A stretch of 64,000 nt of DNA from Saccharibacillus soli (GTDB lineage: Bacteria; Bacillota; Bacilli; Paenibacillales; Paenibacillaceae), in assembly GCA_002189105.1 (NCBI GenBank), contig NIOB01000001.1, positions 1,488,001 through 1,552,000 of the forward strand, written 5' to 3'. The position numbers and the translations under genes are program-made. Below the pieces are notes generated by a model. It saw only the letters and a list, made by a program, of their open reading frames with translations, did not search any database and was not told the origin of the DNA. The stretch's first letter is position 1. Each line of letters starts with the position of its first letter. This document shows, piece after piece, positions 8,583 through 16,165 of this stretch.

Positions 8583-9041
8583 TCAAACTTGAGTCAGCAG
8601 CTTACGCACCACTGGCAGGACCGGCGGACTGATCCGCTCCGGCAGCTCATCCAATCGGAAGAAACGTACATCCCGGTTCTCATGATCCAGCCTAAGCGCT
8701 CCTTCGTAGGCGTTCGTCCGATAGACGACATCTACATTATGGACCTCATCGCCATTCAGATATACGTAGTGCATCCCTTCGCCTGAGAAGACACTGAACA
8801 GTTCAACATCCCCGATACGCAGCCCCGTCTCTTCGTAAGCTTCAAGCCGTGCCGTCTCTTCCGTACTCTCACCGAGTTCCATTGCACCTCCCGGGAAACA
8901 CCAGGTGTCATTATCGTTGCGATGCAGCATCAAGACCCGATTCTCCCTGTCGAAGATCAACAGGCTCGCCCCGCACATAATCAGAGGTCGGGAACCTACC
9001 AGGCTTCTTAACTCTCTCATATAATCTCGACTCGTCGTCAA
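8583..9041 (-). CDS. NUDIX hydrolase
   Basis: The intact Nudix box runs from GGAMELGESTEETARLEAY to EETGL (about residues 51-74 from the chosen start) and matches GX5EX7REUXEEXGU apart from L for the arginine position. Such enzymes hydrolyse nucleoside diphosphates linked to another moiety; the substrate here is unknown. I place the start at TTG 9041, which overlaps the upstream stop as TTGA and has GGAG eight bases before it, giving the family-like beginning TTSRDYMRELRSLVG. Longer (9098) and shorter (9020) starts are possible. It is the last gene of a tightly packed operon. Confidence 0.88.
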   Translation of the reverse strand: MTTSRDYMRELRSLVGSRPLIMCGASLLIFDRENRVLMLHRNDNDTWCFPGGAMELGESTEETARLEAYEETGLRIGDVELFSVFSGEGMHYVYLNGDEVHNVDVVYRTNAYEGALRLDHENRDVRFFRLDELPERISPPVLPVVRKLLTQV

Positions 9042-9709
9042 CGACCCTGCTCCTCTTCTGCCGCTCTGAAACTTTGTGCTTGATGCGTACGCAGCCAATT
9101 CACCATGTAGTCGAACAGTTCCAGTGAATACCGGTGATCGCTGCGACAGTTCGACAGTTCTCTCTCAATTTGGCTTACATTGCTGGCAATATCGTGGGAA
9201 GCTATGAAGCAGACCAAGCCTGGACAGTATTCGTTCAAAGCCTGAAAATACGCTTTCTGCGGCTCAATAAAGGTCAAGTTCATCTCAAACCCTCTTCTTA
9301 ACCGGGTCGCATCGCCCGCCTTTCGTTCGCGTAGGCGAGGCTCATCCGCATACAGCAGGAAATATTTATCGGGAAACCCCAATTTCCTCTGTCTGAACAG
9401 GGGGCGATAAACGTTTTCGACAAATTCCAGCGTCTGCCCGTTAAATAATGTAAAGTCGAACGACCAGTTATACCAGAAAGGCTGAAACAAATCGATGTCG
9501 ATGACAACCGGCCGCTTCGCCTCCTGCTCAATCGCTGCCGCCCAGCGATCCGCCTGCCGCTCGAAAAACCATTCTGGATAAACCGGGTTCGGCGCTTCCC
9601 ACCATGCCGCAACTTCCGGAATATGAAATCCCTGATTGCGAGCGGCAAATGCTGACGAAGTGGTCGTCTTCCCCGCGGCGCTGGCTCCTTCTATGCTGAT
9701 AATTGTCAT
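9038..9709 (-). CDS. P-loop nucleotide/small-molecule kinase-like protein
   Basis: The protein starts with a Walker A motif, IISIEGASAAGKTT (lysine 14), and has the size and beta-alpha arrangement of deoxynucleoside/thymidylate-kinase-like P-loop proteins. VVIDIDLFQPFWYN may contain the Walker B acidic residues, and RERKAGDATRLRRGFE looks like a lid region rich in arginines. The substrate is unknown. Its ATG overlaps the stop of the VOC gene (ATGA), and its stop overlaps the NUDIX start (TTGA), so the operon is translationally coupled. Confidence 0.8.
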   Translation of the reverse strand: MTIISIEGASAAGKTTTSSAFAARNQGFHIPEVAAWWEAPNPVYPEWFFERQADRWAAAIEQEAKRPVVIDIDLFQPFWYNWSFDFTLFNGQTLEFVENVYRPLFRQRKLGFPDKYFLLYADEPRLRERKAGDATRLRRGFEMNLTFIEPQKAYFQALNEYCPGLVCFIASHDIASNVSQIERELSNCRSDHRYSLELFDYMVNWLRTHQAQSFRAAEEEQGR

Positions 9710-10395
9710 AAGTGTCTTTCTCCGTTCCGAATTTCGATACTGCTGTCGATGATGCCCCGATCCGTATGAATCACAAGCGGCGCAGCAATGGAGGGCTTAT
9801 CCGAGAAATACCATCTTCTTCCCAGCGGAGACAAGATGATAAAGCTGCCGTCTTCATATTCGCCCATAAAGTTCAGGTAGCCATCATAGGAGATTTCCTC
9901 GTTTCCGCGCACCGGAATCCCCAGTGTGTGCATCCGCTCCGCATATTCCGCCAAATTGTCGACGGACAAGCCGATTTCGCTGATGCACATTATCTGCTCT
10001 GTTGTAAAAGTAAAAGCCGAAGAAGCCGGCGTCGTATGTCTTCTGGCGATAAATTCCACGATATTGCCTGCCGGATCTTCCGTATAGAAAGAATCTGCTT
10101 GGGTCAACCCGTCAAAAAACACTTCGTCCTCGCCGTCTTCCAACAGCAGTTCCGTCCGTTTCGACAGCCACCGCTTGGCGTCACGGAACAAGTTGGGCGG
10201 AATGTTGAACGCAAAATGATAATAGTATCCCCGGTCACCAGGATCGCGGTTCAGCTCAAGGATACTGCTGCCTATCTGGAACGAAACTTTCGCAGCCTCA
10301 CTATCCTCCATACGCTTGAAGCCTATCGCCTGTTCGTAAAACTGTACCGTTTGTTCAAAATTGGAAATCCAAAGCTCAATCTTTTGAATGTTCAC
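9706..10395 (-). CDS. VOC family (glyoxalase-like) protein
   Basis: The protein begins with a vicinal-oxygen-chelate unit, NIQKIELWISNFEQTVQFYE, with a second unit near MCISEIGLSVDNLAEYAERM, so it probably forms a paired beta-alpha-beta3 metal-binding fold. The first unit contains DPAGNIVEFIAR, typical of glyoxalase/bleomycin-resistance relatives. Function and ligand are unknown. I use GTG 10395, with GGGAG nine bases upstream, because the longer frame to 10506 runs into the upstream gene; this gives 229 residues. It sits in the 8583-10954 operon. Confidence 0.85.
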   Translation of the reverse strand: MNIQKIELWISNFEQTVQFYEQAIGFKRMEDSEAAKVSFQIGSSILELNRDPGDRGYYYHFAFNIPPNLFRDAKRWLSKRTELLLEDGEDEVFFDGLTQADSFYTEDPAGNIVEFIARRHTTPASSAFTFTTEQIMCISEIGLSVDNLAEYAERMHTLGIPVRGNEEISYDGYLNFMGEYEDGSFIILSPLGRRWYFSDKPSIAAPLVIHTDRGIIDSSIEIRNGERHL

Positions 10396-10399
10396 GCGT

Positions 10400-10954
10400 C
10401 TACTCTCCCACCGAATCGTAACGTGCCTTGAATCGCAGATAGACCGACTCCGGGTTAAGACGCTTCGCTGAAGCCTCTTCGATGTCCTCCGTACGATCAT
10501 CGTCATTCATATATACGAACAAAGTTAGCTCGTCCCGAGCGGCAGAGCTTGTGAATAGTCCCTCCCGATCCAACTGCTCCAAGGCTTCCACTGCCACTTT
10601 GCAAAAAGCCTCGTGCGATTCTTCACTATAATCCTCTCGACTCATCAGCATGCGACTGGCCTGAACCATATGCGGCTGTTCCAGATCACTGTCGCTGTAC
10701 AGCCACTCGTCCGGCATCCAGCGATAGGAAGAAATATATAATCCCGCGTCTGGATCTTCGCGCTTGTAATCCTCCAGCCGCCGTTGAAGGCCTTCTTCCG
10801 TGTTCAACCCCAGATAGACCGTACCCGCGTCGCTGTCCGTGACCAGAGCAACGGCGTACAGCTTCTCGTTTCCGATCAGCTTAACCAGCTCCGTAAAGTC
10901 CGCACGTACCGCTTTTACCAATTCCTCTTTAAACTCCGCAAAAAAATCCGTCAT
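10400..10954 (-). CDS. DUF4303 domain-containing protein
   Basis: The 184-residue acidic protein matches my memory of DUF4303: an N-terminal helix (DFFAEFKEELVKAVRADF), the strand KLYAVALVTDSDAGTVYLGLN, and a later YISSYRWMPDEWLYSDSD. DUF4303 proteins are often found as predicted immunity proteins in polymorphic toxin loci, but no toxin gene adjoins this one. GGAGG lies before the ATG. It is the first gene of the four-gene operon with VOC, kinase-like and NUDIX genes, with only four bases to the VOC start. Confidence 0.75.
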   Translation of the reverse strand: MTDFFAEFKEELVKAVRADFTELVKLIGNEKLYAVALVTDSDAGTVYLGLNTEEGLQRRLEDYKREDPDAGLYISSYRWMPDEWLYSDSDLEQPHMVQASRMLMSREDYSEESHEAFCKVAVEALEQLDREGLFTSSAARDELTLFVYMNDDDRTEDIEEASAKRLNPESVYLRFKARYDSVGE

Positions 10955-10999
10955 TTCTTCTGATCCCTCCTGTTTAATTCTGGTTCCTATTCTTCCTCG

Positions 11000-11296
11000 T
11001 CAAACGAATCCATCCTCCGGTTCGCCAACTTCAAATCCAAGCGCCTGTGTCGCCTTCGCTTTGAAAGTCTCGATCCAGACCTTCCACTCATCGGCCTCCA
11101 TCCGCGCATAGAGGGACAGCCCGCTCGGTTCGACCGAAGCGGAAATTGTCATCTCATCGGCCTCTTGGCCGAACCAATACGGAATGTTGTCCATATATCC
11201 AATCCAACCGGGCATTGCCTGGTAGACTTCTGCGACCTTCTCCCATTGTTCGTGAGGCAGGTCATATCGGATATTCAGGTTACAGTGATGGTGCAT
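11000..11296 (-). CDS. Hypothetical protein (98 aa)
   Basis: I do not recognise a named family. The small soluble protein starts MHHHCNLNIRYDLP and has the conserved-looking stretch GWIGYMDNIPYWFGQEADEM followed by SASVEPSGLSLYARMEADEW. An AAAGGAGG is present but lies 19 bases before the ATG, so the true start may be a non-standard codon slightly upstream. It lies 45 bp upstream of the DUF4303 gene on the same strand and may belong to the same transcript. Confidence 0.65.
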   Translation of the reverse strand: MHHHCNLNIRYDLPHEQWEKVAEVYQAMPGWIGYMDNIPYWFGQEADEMTISASVEPSGLSLYARMEADEWKVWIETFKAKATQALGFEVGEPEDGFV

Positions 11297-11382
11297 AGGC
11301 TCAGATATGGGGGATCCTCCTTTGCAGACGTATTTCCCTTTTGAATACGCTGAGATTCGTTCAAAACGCTTTTCTTCTTTGC

Positions 11383-11679
11383 CTATCCCAAGTCTACCTG
11401 TTCATAATGTTCAACTGTAGGAAAAGGATCGTAATAATGATGCAGAAGGGCCTTCCACTCTTGATACTCCGCTGACCCTCTGAACCCTTCCGTGTGATCT
11501 TCAAGTGTCTCCCAACGAACGAGCAGGACGTATTTCCCTCTTTCCTCCAGGCATTTCTGCAATTCGTGTTCGATATATCCCTTCATGCCCGAGATGATCT
11601 TCGATGCTTTCCTGAAGCTGTCTTCAAATGCCTCTTCTTGACCGGGAATTACGTTCAACAATGCGACTTCGAGAATCAT
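11383..11679 (-). CDS. Antibiotic biosynthesis monooxygenase (ABM) domain protein
   Basis: The 98-residue protein is a single ferredoxin-like ABM domain: MILEVALLNVIPGQEEAFED, then KGYIEHELQKCLEERGKYVLLVRWETLEDHTEGF and a C-terminal helix. Members dimerise and include small-molecule monooxygenases and heme-degrading enzymes, but many are uncharacterised. There is no heme-oxygenase signature that I can see, so I leave the function open. AAGGAAG precedes the ATG. Confidence 0.85.
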   Translation of the reverse strand: MILEVALLNVIPGQEEAFEDSFRKASKIISGMKGYIEHELQKCLEERGKYVLLVRWETLEDHTEGFRGSAEYQEWKALLHHYYDPFPTVEHYEQVDLG

Positions 11680-11760
11680 GATGATCTTCCTTCCTGCTTA
11701 TGTATGCCTTGAGAAAAGTTAGATGAATTCCTTATCCAATTGCACGCCACATTCAAGTTC

Positions 11761-12264
11761 TTATCGTTCTATCGCATATAGAGCAACACGCTGACCATTG
11801 AACATGACTGCTTTTTCGTAGCTCATCCCATTCTTTTTGGCTACTTGAATGGATGGGAGGTTGTCAAATTTGATAATCGAGACTAGTCGCTGTTTGCCCA
11901 GCACCTGAAATCCATAGTCCCGACATGCGATCGCTAATTCCGTGGCATAGCCCTGCCCTCTGAAGCCGCCAGCCAGCCAGTACCCCACTTCGAGTTCCGA
12001 CGTACCTTCAATGATCTGAGGAATCAGCCCTGCGTGTCCTACGGGGATATGATCTTCTTTGCGAATGGCCAATCTGAGACCTAATCCTTCTCCTGTACTA
12101 TACCGACTCCTATAGCGCTCCAGTCTTTCTTTCGTTTGCTCCTCATCCAAGATCGATCCGTCCCCGATATATCGCATGGTCTCCGGGTCAGACGTCATGC
12201 TCATCAAGAAATTGAGATCATTCAGGGTATACTCACGCAGGAGAAGCCTTGATGTCTCGTACAT
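11761..12264 (-). CDS. GNAT family N-acetyltransferase (RimJ/RimL type)
   Basis: The 167-residue protein has the RimJ-like layout. It starts YETSRLLLREYTLNDLNFLM, the acetyl-CoA loop is YWLAGGFRGQGYATELA, and the end is NLPSIQVAKKNGMSYEKAV. It should transfer an acetyl group from acetyl-CoA to an amine, either on a protein N-terminus or a small molecule. The substrate is unknown. It is a single gene on the minus strand with AAGGGTGA before its ATG. Confidence 0.9.
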   Translation of the reverse strand: MYETSRLLLREYTLNDLNFLMSMTSDPETMRYIGDGSILDEEQTKERLERYRSRYSTGEGLGLRLAIRKEDHIPVGHAGLIPQIIEGTSELEVGYWLAGGFRGQGYATELAIACRDYGFQVLGKQRLVSIIKFDNLPSIQVAKKNGMSYEKAVMFNGQRVALYAIER

Positions 12265-12330
12265 ACAATCACCCTTTCATCACAATAGGTATGGATTACG
12301 GCTCCCAGCTTATTTCATATTCATTTATGG

Positions 12331-13002
12331 CTATTTAGAGTGGGTTAACCAGGACCGCCATTTTAGGGCATATTCACAGTGAGGGTCGATGCCGGACATA
12401 GGACTATCCATAAAAGGCATCAGCTGCCACTCTTCCGGACCTACACAACCAATTAAGGTGCAGCGATCCACAAAATCGATGAAGTTGTCACCCAATCTAT
12501 AGCCATGCCCATCCCCAGAATCATGGGACAGATACACAACTGGATAATCATCCGGCTCCGATAAGTCAAACGCGATAAAATCACCATTGTCCACTTCCAT
12601 GAAGGCAAGCTTGTGATGCCAAACGAAATCATAGGAATCATGAGGATTCGGAAACACAGCCTCCTGCCACCCTCTTCTACTCCTCTCGATGTCGCTCAAT
12701 TGATCCAGACTCCAATAAAAGTTCCCTCTAAAAATTCTGTCAAACTCCGGAGGCAGCGACGCTGGACGATTGGCTTCATCCGGAAGCGACCATGATACCT
12801 GCACTTCACTCGAATACTCCGTCAAGACCCGGATTAGAGAAGGAGGCAGCTTTATCCCCAGCTCCTGCTCAAGCAAAGTGATCGGTTCAATCGAAACGGA
12901 AGGCTTAATGGTTAGGTCGGACACTTCGCCTCCCCGATTTTCGATCGCAGAAAGCGTCGTCTTCCAGCGCTGTTCCCAGACGCTCCATGGCTGTGCTTTC
13001 AC
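12331..13002 (-). CDS. SMI1/KNR4 family protein
   Basis: This 223-residue protein carries the SMI1/KNR4 (SUKH) fold. Signatures are ITLLEQELGIKLPPSLIRVLTEYS near the N-terminus and HKLAFMEVDNGDFIAFDLS in the middle, followed by VVYLSHDSGDGHGYRLGDNF. SUKH proteins are common immunity proteins of contact-dependent and polymorphic toxin systems, but many bacterial members are orphans as here. The start is GTG with GGGAGGAG upstream. Confidence 0.88.
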   Translation of the reverse strand: MKAQPWSVWEQRWKTTLSAIENRGGEVSDLTIKPSVSIEPITLLEQELGIKLPPSLIRVLTEYSSEVQVSWSLPDEANRPASLPPEFDRIFRGNFYWSLDQLSDIERSRRGWQEAVFPNPHDSYDFVWHHKLAFMEVDNGDFIAFDLSEPDDYPVVYLSHDSGDGHGYRLGDNFIDFVDRCTLIGCVGPEEWQLMPFMDSPMSGIDPHCEYALKWRSWLTHSK

Positions 13003-13044
13003 GATAATCTCCTCCCTTGGATTTGCGTTTCTAACGATGATCGA

Positions 13045-13656
13045 TCATGAATTCAAAACATCATCATACACTTTCACAAGCTGCTTTAGAATCTCGATAC
13101 TTTCTTCCGTGTCGTCCGTTTCCAGAGCGTGATTCGCATGGGCAATTCGGATAATGGTAGTCTCTGTATGGATTTGGTGTTCCAGCTCCTCGCTAAATGC
13201 CGGATCTTTCGTTCCATACACGACCACGCCTTGACACTTGTTTATGTAAGGAAGGGTCTCCTGGATTGGCGTCATGAAGATCTGTTTGATCGGTATCCCA
13301 AGCTTTTCTTGCACTTCGCCGGCAATGACAGTGCCTAGACTTTTACTAATAAAAACAATCTGCTCATACCGACCTGCCACCCGTCTAACGGATTCGTAAC
13401 TTTCCTCTGCCACCGTCTGTACTTCACTGCGTTTGAGTTCCGTTCGTGCCGCTTGGTATCCGTATTCCAGAGCCAGCAGGTCAAAACCGCTCTGTATGGC
13501 AGAAGTCCCGGCAAAATGCAAGACCGGTTTATGGCAAGGATAATTTTGTCCCGGAAATAGTACCACCAGCTTTTTGTTTCCATCATAAATTTGATAATGT
13601 TTCTGCTTCATTTCCGTTCCCCACACGGAAGGGATATTCAGAAGTTCCAACTTCAT
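13045..13656 (-). CDS. Alpha/beta-hydrolase fold protein
   Basis: The protein begins with strands typical of alpha/beta hydrolases (KKLVVLFPGQNYPCHKPVLH) and has a nucleophile elbow variant SKSLG with serine about 106, preceded by QIVFI. Candidate triad partners are aspartate about 151 in YGTKDPAF and histidine about 176 in ANHALE. The elbow lacks the first glycine of GXSXG. Hydrolase activity and substrate are unproven. I use ATG 13656, with GGAG eight bases upstream, rather than the GTG at 13665. Confidence 0.8.
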   Translation of the reverse strand: MKLELLNIPSVWGTEMKQKHYQIYDGNKKLVVLFPGQNYPCHKPVLHFAGTSAIQSGFDLLALEYGYQAARTELKRSEVQTVAEESYESVRRVAGRYEQIVFISKSLGTVIAGEVQEKLGIPIKQIFMTPIQETLPYINKCQGVVVYGTKDPAFSEELEHQIHTETTIIRIAHANHALETDDTEESIEILKQLVKVYDDVLNS

Positions 13657-13702
13657 CTTCTTCACTCCTTCAACTCGCCGCCTTTTTCATACTTTTTTCT
13701 GC

Positions 13703-14176
13703 CTAACTCTCCTGTTTATTCTCTTGTAAAAGCCGTTCCCATTCTGCAAAAGATAGTTTGTTTGGAATGTTTCTCAACGGATCAGGTACCTCTACAAAAC
13801 TCATCAATTCCAGGCTATTTCCATCCGGGTCTTTGAAATAAACGGACGCATTGCCTTGACTGGGCCGGACAAAAGGATCGACCGAATCTCCTTCTGCAAA
13901 TGGAACGGCTTCAATGCCCAGATCTTGCAGCCAGGTTAGACTGTTCTTGAGATCATCGTACTTTACTCGAAAAGCAAGATGTCTGAGCGAAGGGTGATAT
14001 TCCGTTTTGTAGGCTTCACCTTCCCATAATCCCAGCCAACTTTTCTCTTTTTCGATCCAGAAAAATACGATACTGCCTTTTCTCCAGGCCAGCTCCAGTC
14101 CCAACTTTGAATAAAAATCGACTGATCGATCTAAGTCACTTACCGGCAAATGTGCCTCGTATAATCCAAGGATCAT
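13703..14176 (-). CDS. VOC family (glyoxalase-like) protein
   Basis: A single VOC module of 157 residues: LGLYEAHLPVSDLDRSVDFY at the start, then HLAFRVKYDDLKNSLTWLQD and KDPDGNSLELMSFVEVP near the end. A histidine in EAHLPV and a glutamate in SLELMS are in the usual metal-ligand positions. Relatives include fosfomycin-resistance FosB-like and many uncharacterised proteins, so I do not assign a substrate. ATG 14176 is preceded by GGGGAGGG and is preferred over 14209. Confidence 0.85.
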   Translation of the reverse strand: MILGLYEAHLPVSDLDRSVDFYSKLGLELAWRKGSIVFFWIEKEKSWLGLWEGEAYKTEYHPSLRHLAFRVKYDDLKNSLTWLQDLGIEAVPFAEGDSVDPFVRPSQGNASVYFKDPDGNSLELMSFVEVPDPLRNIPNKLSFAEWERLLQENKQES

Positions 14177-14227
14177 AGTCCCTCCCCTTTTCCACTCGAA
14201 AATTCGCAATGTTAGCCATCTTTTTCC

Positions 14228-14767
14228 TTAACAATCTGCTTTGAATTTTTCATATTCGATTATGTGTGCATGAGGGATGGCGTCTATGTCCACCTGCGTT
14301 CTAAAAGCCATGCCGTGCCCTACCACGATTACTCGATCATAATGCAAATATTTCCGGATTACCCCGTCCATTCTGCGCTTCAGCATGTCCTTGGACTTCC
14401 ACAACCTTGTTTCTCCTGGTGGGTAAACACCCTGATTGCGATCATAATCCGCCCCCAATTCATGAAGTTGTTCCAGCGAATCGTATTGGAAGGATAAGTC
14501 CGGCTGCCACTCTCTAAGATCAAATTCAACCTGAATCTCCACATTCAGTTCCTTGGATAAAAGGGCTGCCGTCTGTAACGCTCTTGTGTAAGGCGAAGAT
14601 AGGATCAGTTGAGCGCCTCGCAGTCTGTCCTCTTTGGCTGATTTTTGAACCTGCGCAATCCCTTTGGCAGTCAAAGGCACTAGATGTCTACCGTGGCCTC
14701 TTAGCCCGTACTGCTGATTGATCTCCCAGTCAGGCTCTCCATGTCGAATCAAATAAAAGGTCGTCAT
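14228..14767 (-). CDS. Histidine phosphatase superfamily protein
   Basis: The N-terminal RHGE signature (YLIRHGEPDWE, histidine 9) marks the phosphoglycerate-mutase-like histidine phosphatases, and the second histidine is in RVIVVGHGMAF. The length of 179 residues matches small broad phosphatases rather than glycolytic mutases. The ATG at 14767 overlaps the stop of the RCC1-repeat gene as ATGA, so it is translated by coupling. The physiological substrate is unknown. Confidence 0.87.
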   Translation of the reverse strand: MTTFYLIRHGEPDWEINQQYGLRGHGRHLVPLTAKGIAQVQKSAKEDRLRGAQLILSSPYTRALQTAALLSKELNVEIQVEFDLREWQPDLSFQYDSLEQLHELGADYDRNQGVYPPGETRLWKSKDMLKRRMDGVIRKYLHYDRVIVVGHGMAFRTQVDIDAIPHAHIIEYEKFKADC

Positions 14768-15666
14768 TGTCCTCCATTGGCTGCCCCGATGCCGCTCCAG
14801 TCCGCCACATCGCACTGCCCATATTGATTGTCGCCCACAGCAAGCAGGGTACCGTCCGATTTTAGGCCAAGGGTATGTGTGCAGCCAGCGGCGATCGCCA
14901 CAATATCCGACCAGTTCGCCACCTCACATTGACCGTACACATTGGAACCCGCTGCCGCTACGGTGCCGTCTGTTCGGAGCCCGACCGTGTGATAACTGCC
15001 CGTCGCTACTGCGATAATCTCGCGCCAATCGGTCACTTTACACTGATGATGCTTATTCCAACCGACGGCCTCCACCGTTCCGTCTGAGAGAAGCACAGCG
15101 GTATGGAGATAACCGGCTGCTGCTGCGACTGCGTTGTATATGTCATGAACGTTGCATTGTCCATATTGGTTACTGCCAGCCGCGACTAATTTACCGTTCG
15201 ATTGTAGTCCTACCGTGTGCCAGTCCCCAGCTGTGATGGCAGCCACATCACGCCAGCTGCCTACATGACCTTGACCTTCCTGATTGCGCCCTACCGCTTC
15301 CACGGTTCCGTCTGATCGAAGCCCAATCGTATACCGCCAACCCGCTGCTACGGCTATGATATGCTGCCAGTCCTGCACTTCACACTGTTGATGCTTGTTC
15401 CAACCGACAGCCACCACCGTTCCATCACGTCGAAGCCCTACCGTATGGGAGCTGCCCGTGTTATTCGCCAGATGCACGCTGCCAGCTGCAACGGCTGTAA
15501 TATGACGCCAATCCTCCACCTTGCACTGCCCCTGTTTATTATCACCTGTGGCCACTACCTTCCCATCAAATTTTACCGCTGCGGTGTGACGTCTGCCCGC
15601 AGCGATGAGCGGATTCGACCTGCCCTTCGCCATCTGTAATGATCCTTGGGAGGTACGACTATTCAT
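14764..15666 (-). CDS. RCC1-like seven-repeat beta-propeller protein
   Basis: After a short N-terminus the 300-residue protein is built of seven RCC1-type repeats. Five of them are exactly 38 residues and share the pattern AVAAG..HTVGL.SDGTVxAVGxN..GQC.V.DW. Repeat two carries a nine-residue insertion. There is no signal peptide. RCC1 repeats form a closed beta-propeller and usually act in protein binding. The ATG at 15666 is five bases after AAGGAGG; the preceding in-frame ATG is too close. It overlaps the DUF gene upstream and the phosphatase downstream, so the three genes form one operon. Confidence 0.88.
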   Translation of the reverse strand: MNSRTSQGSLQMAKGRSNPLIAAGRRHTAAVKFDGKVVATGDNKQGQCKVEDWRHITAVAAGSVHLANNTGSSHTVGLRRDGTVVAVGWNKHQQCEVQDWQHIIAVAAGWRYTIGLRSDGTVEAVGRNQEGQGHVGSWRDVAAITAGDWHTVGLQSNGKLVAAGSNQYGQCNVHDIYNAVAAAAGYLHTAVLLSDGTVEAVGWNKHHQCKVTDWREIIAVATGSYHTVGLRTDGTVAAAGSNVYGQCEVANWSDIVAIAAGCTHTLGLKSDGTLLAVGDNQYGQCDVADWSGIGAANGGQ

Positions 15667-16091
15667 CATGTCCTCCTTGTTTTTTTGGGTGGCCCGCCAA
15701 TATACAGCGTTTTTCCTTCCCAATAATCAATAAGATAGTCCCACCATTTCTTGGACTCGGGCAGCAGCCAGCTCTCTAGTTCGTAATAATCGATATTTCG
15801 ATCTGTGGATTTATTCTGAATCGTTTCCAGGATACCGACTGTAGCAAACTCTCTCACATCGTCAGCTCCATTCGTATGTAACTGTTCGATCACGGCAAAT
15901 AACCCAGCGAACTCGTCCGTCTGGTTATCTTCATAGCAGTCCAGCATGTATTCGACGAAATCACCCGCGTCCACATAGATCAATCTCTCTTCGTCGGCTT
16001 CATAATTGGCCTCAGTGTATGATTTGTATCTGCTTTTATAAGAAGGCAGGGCCAACAGCAGCATCTCCGGAATTTGTTCTTTTGTAATCAT
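15666..16091 (-). CDS. Hypothetical protein, possibly DUF7674 family
   Basis: The 141-residue acidic protein has the feature VIEQLHTNGADDVREFATVGILETIQN, which I associate with the DUF7674 family often seen as predicted immunity proteins. That assignment is from memory and is tentative. The tail ends GGPPKKTRRT. AAGGAG lies before the ATG, and its stop overlaps the RCC1 gene start, so the two are co-translated. Confidence 0.68.
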   Translation of the reverse strand: MITKEQIPEMLLLALPSYKSRYKSYTEANYEADEERLIYVDAGDFVEYMLDCYEDNQTDEFAGLFAVIEQLHTNGADDVREFATVGILETIQNKSTDRNIDYYELESWLLPESKKWWDYLIDYWEGKTLYIGGPPKKTRRT

Positions 16092-16165
16092 AACAACATT
16101 CTCCTTCAGACTTGAGACCTTGATTTCTAATTAACTTGATGGCTAATCGAATACAAAGGATACGC

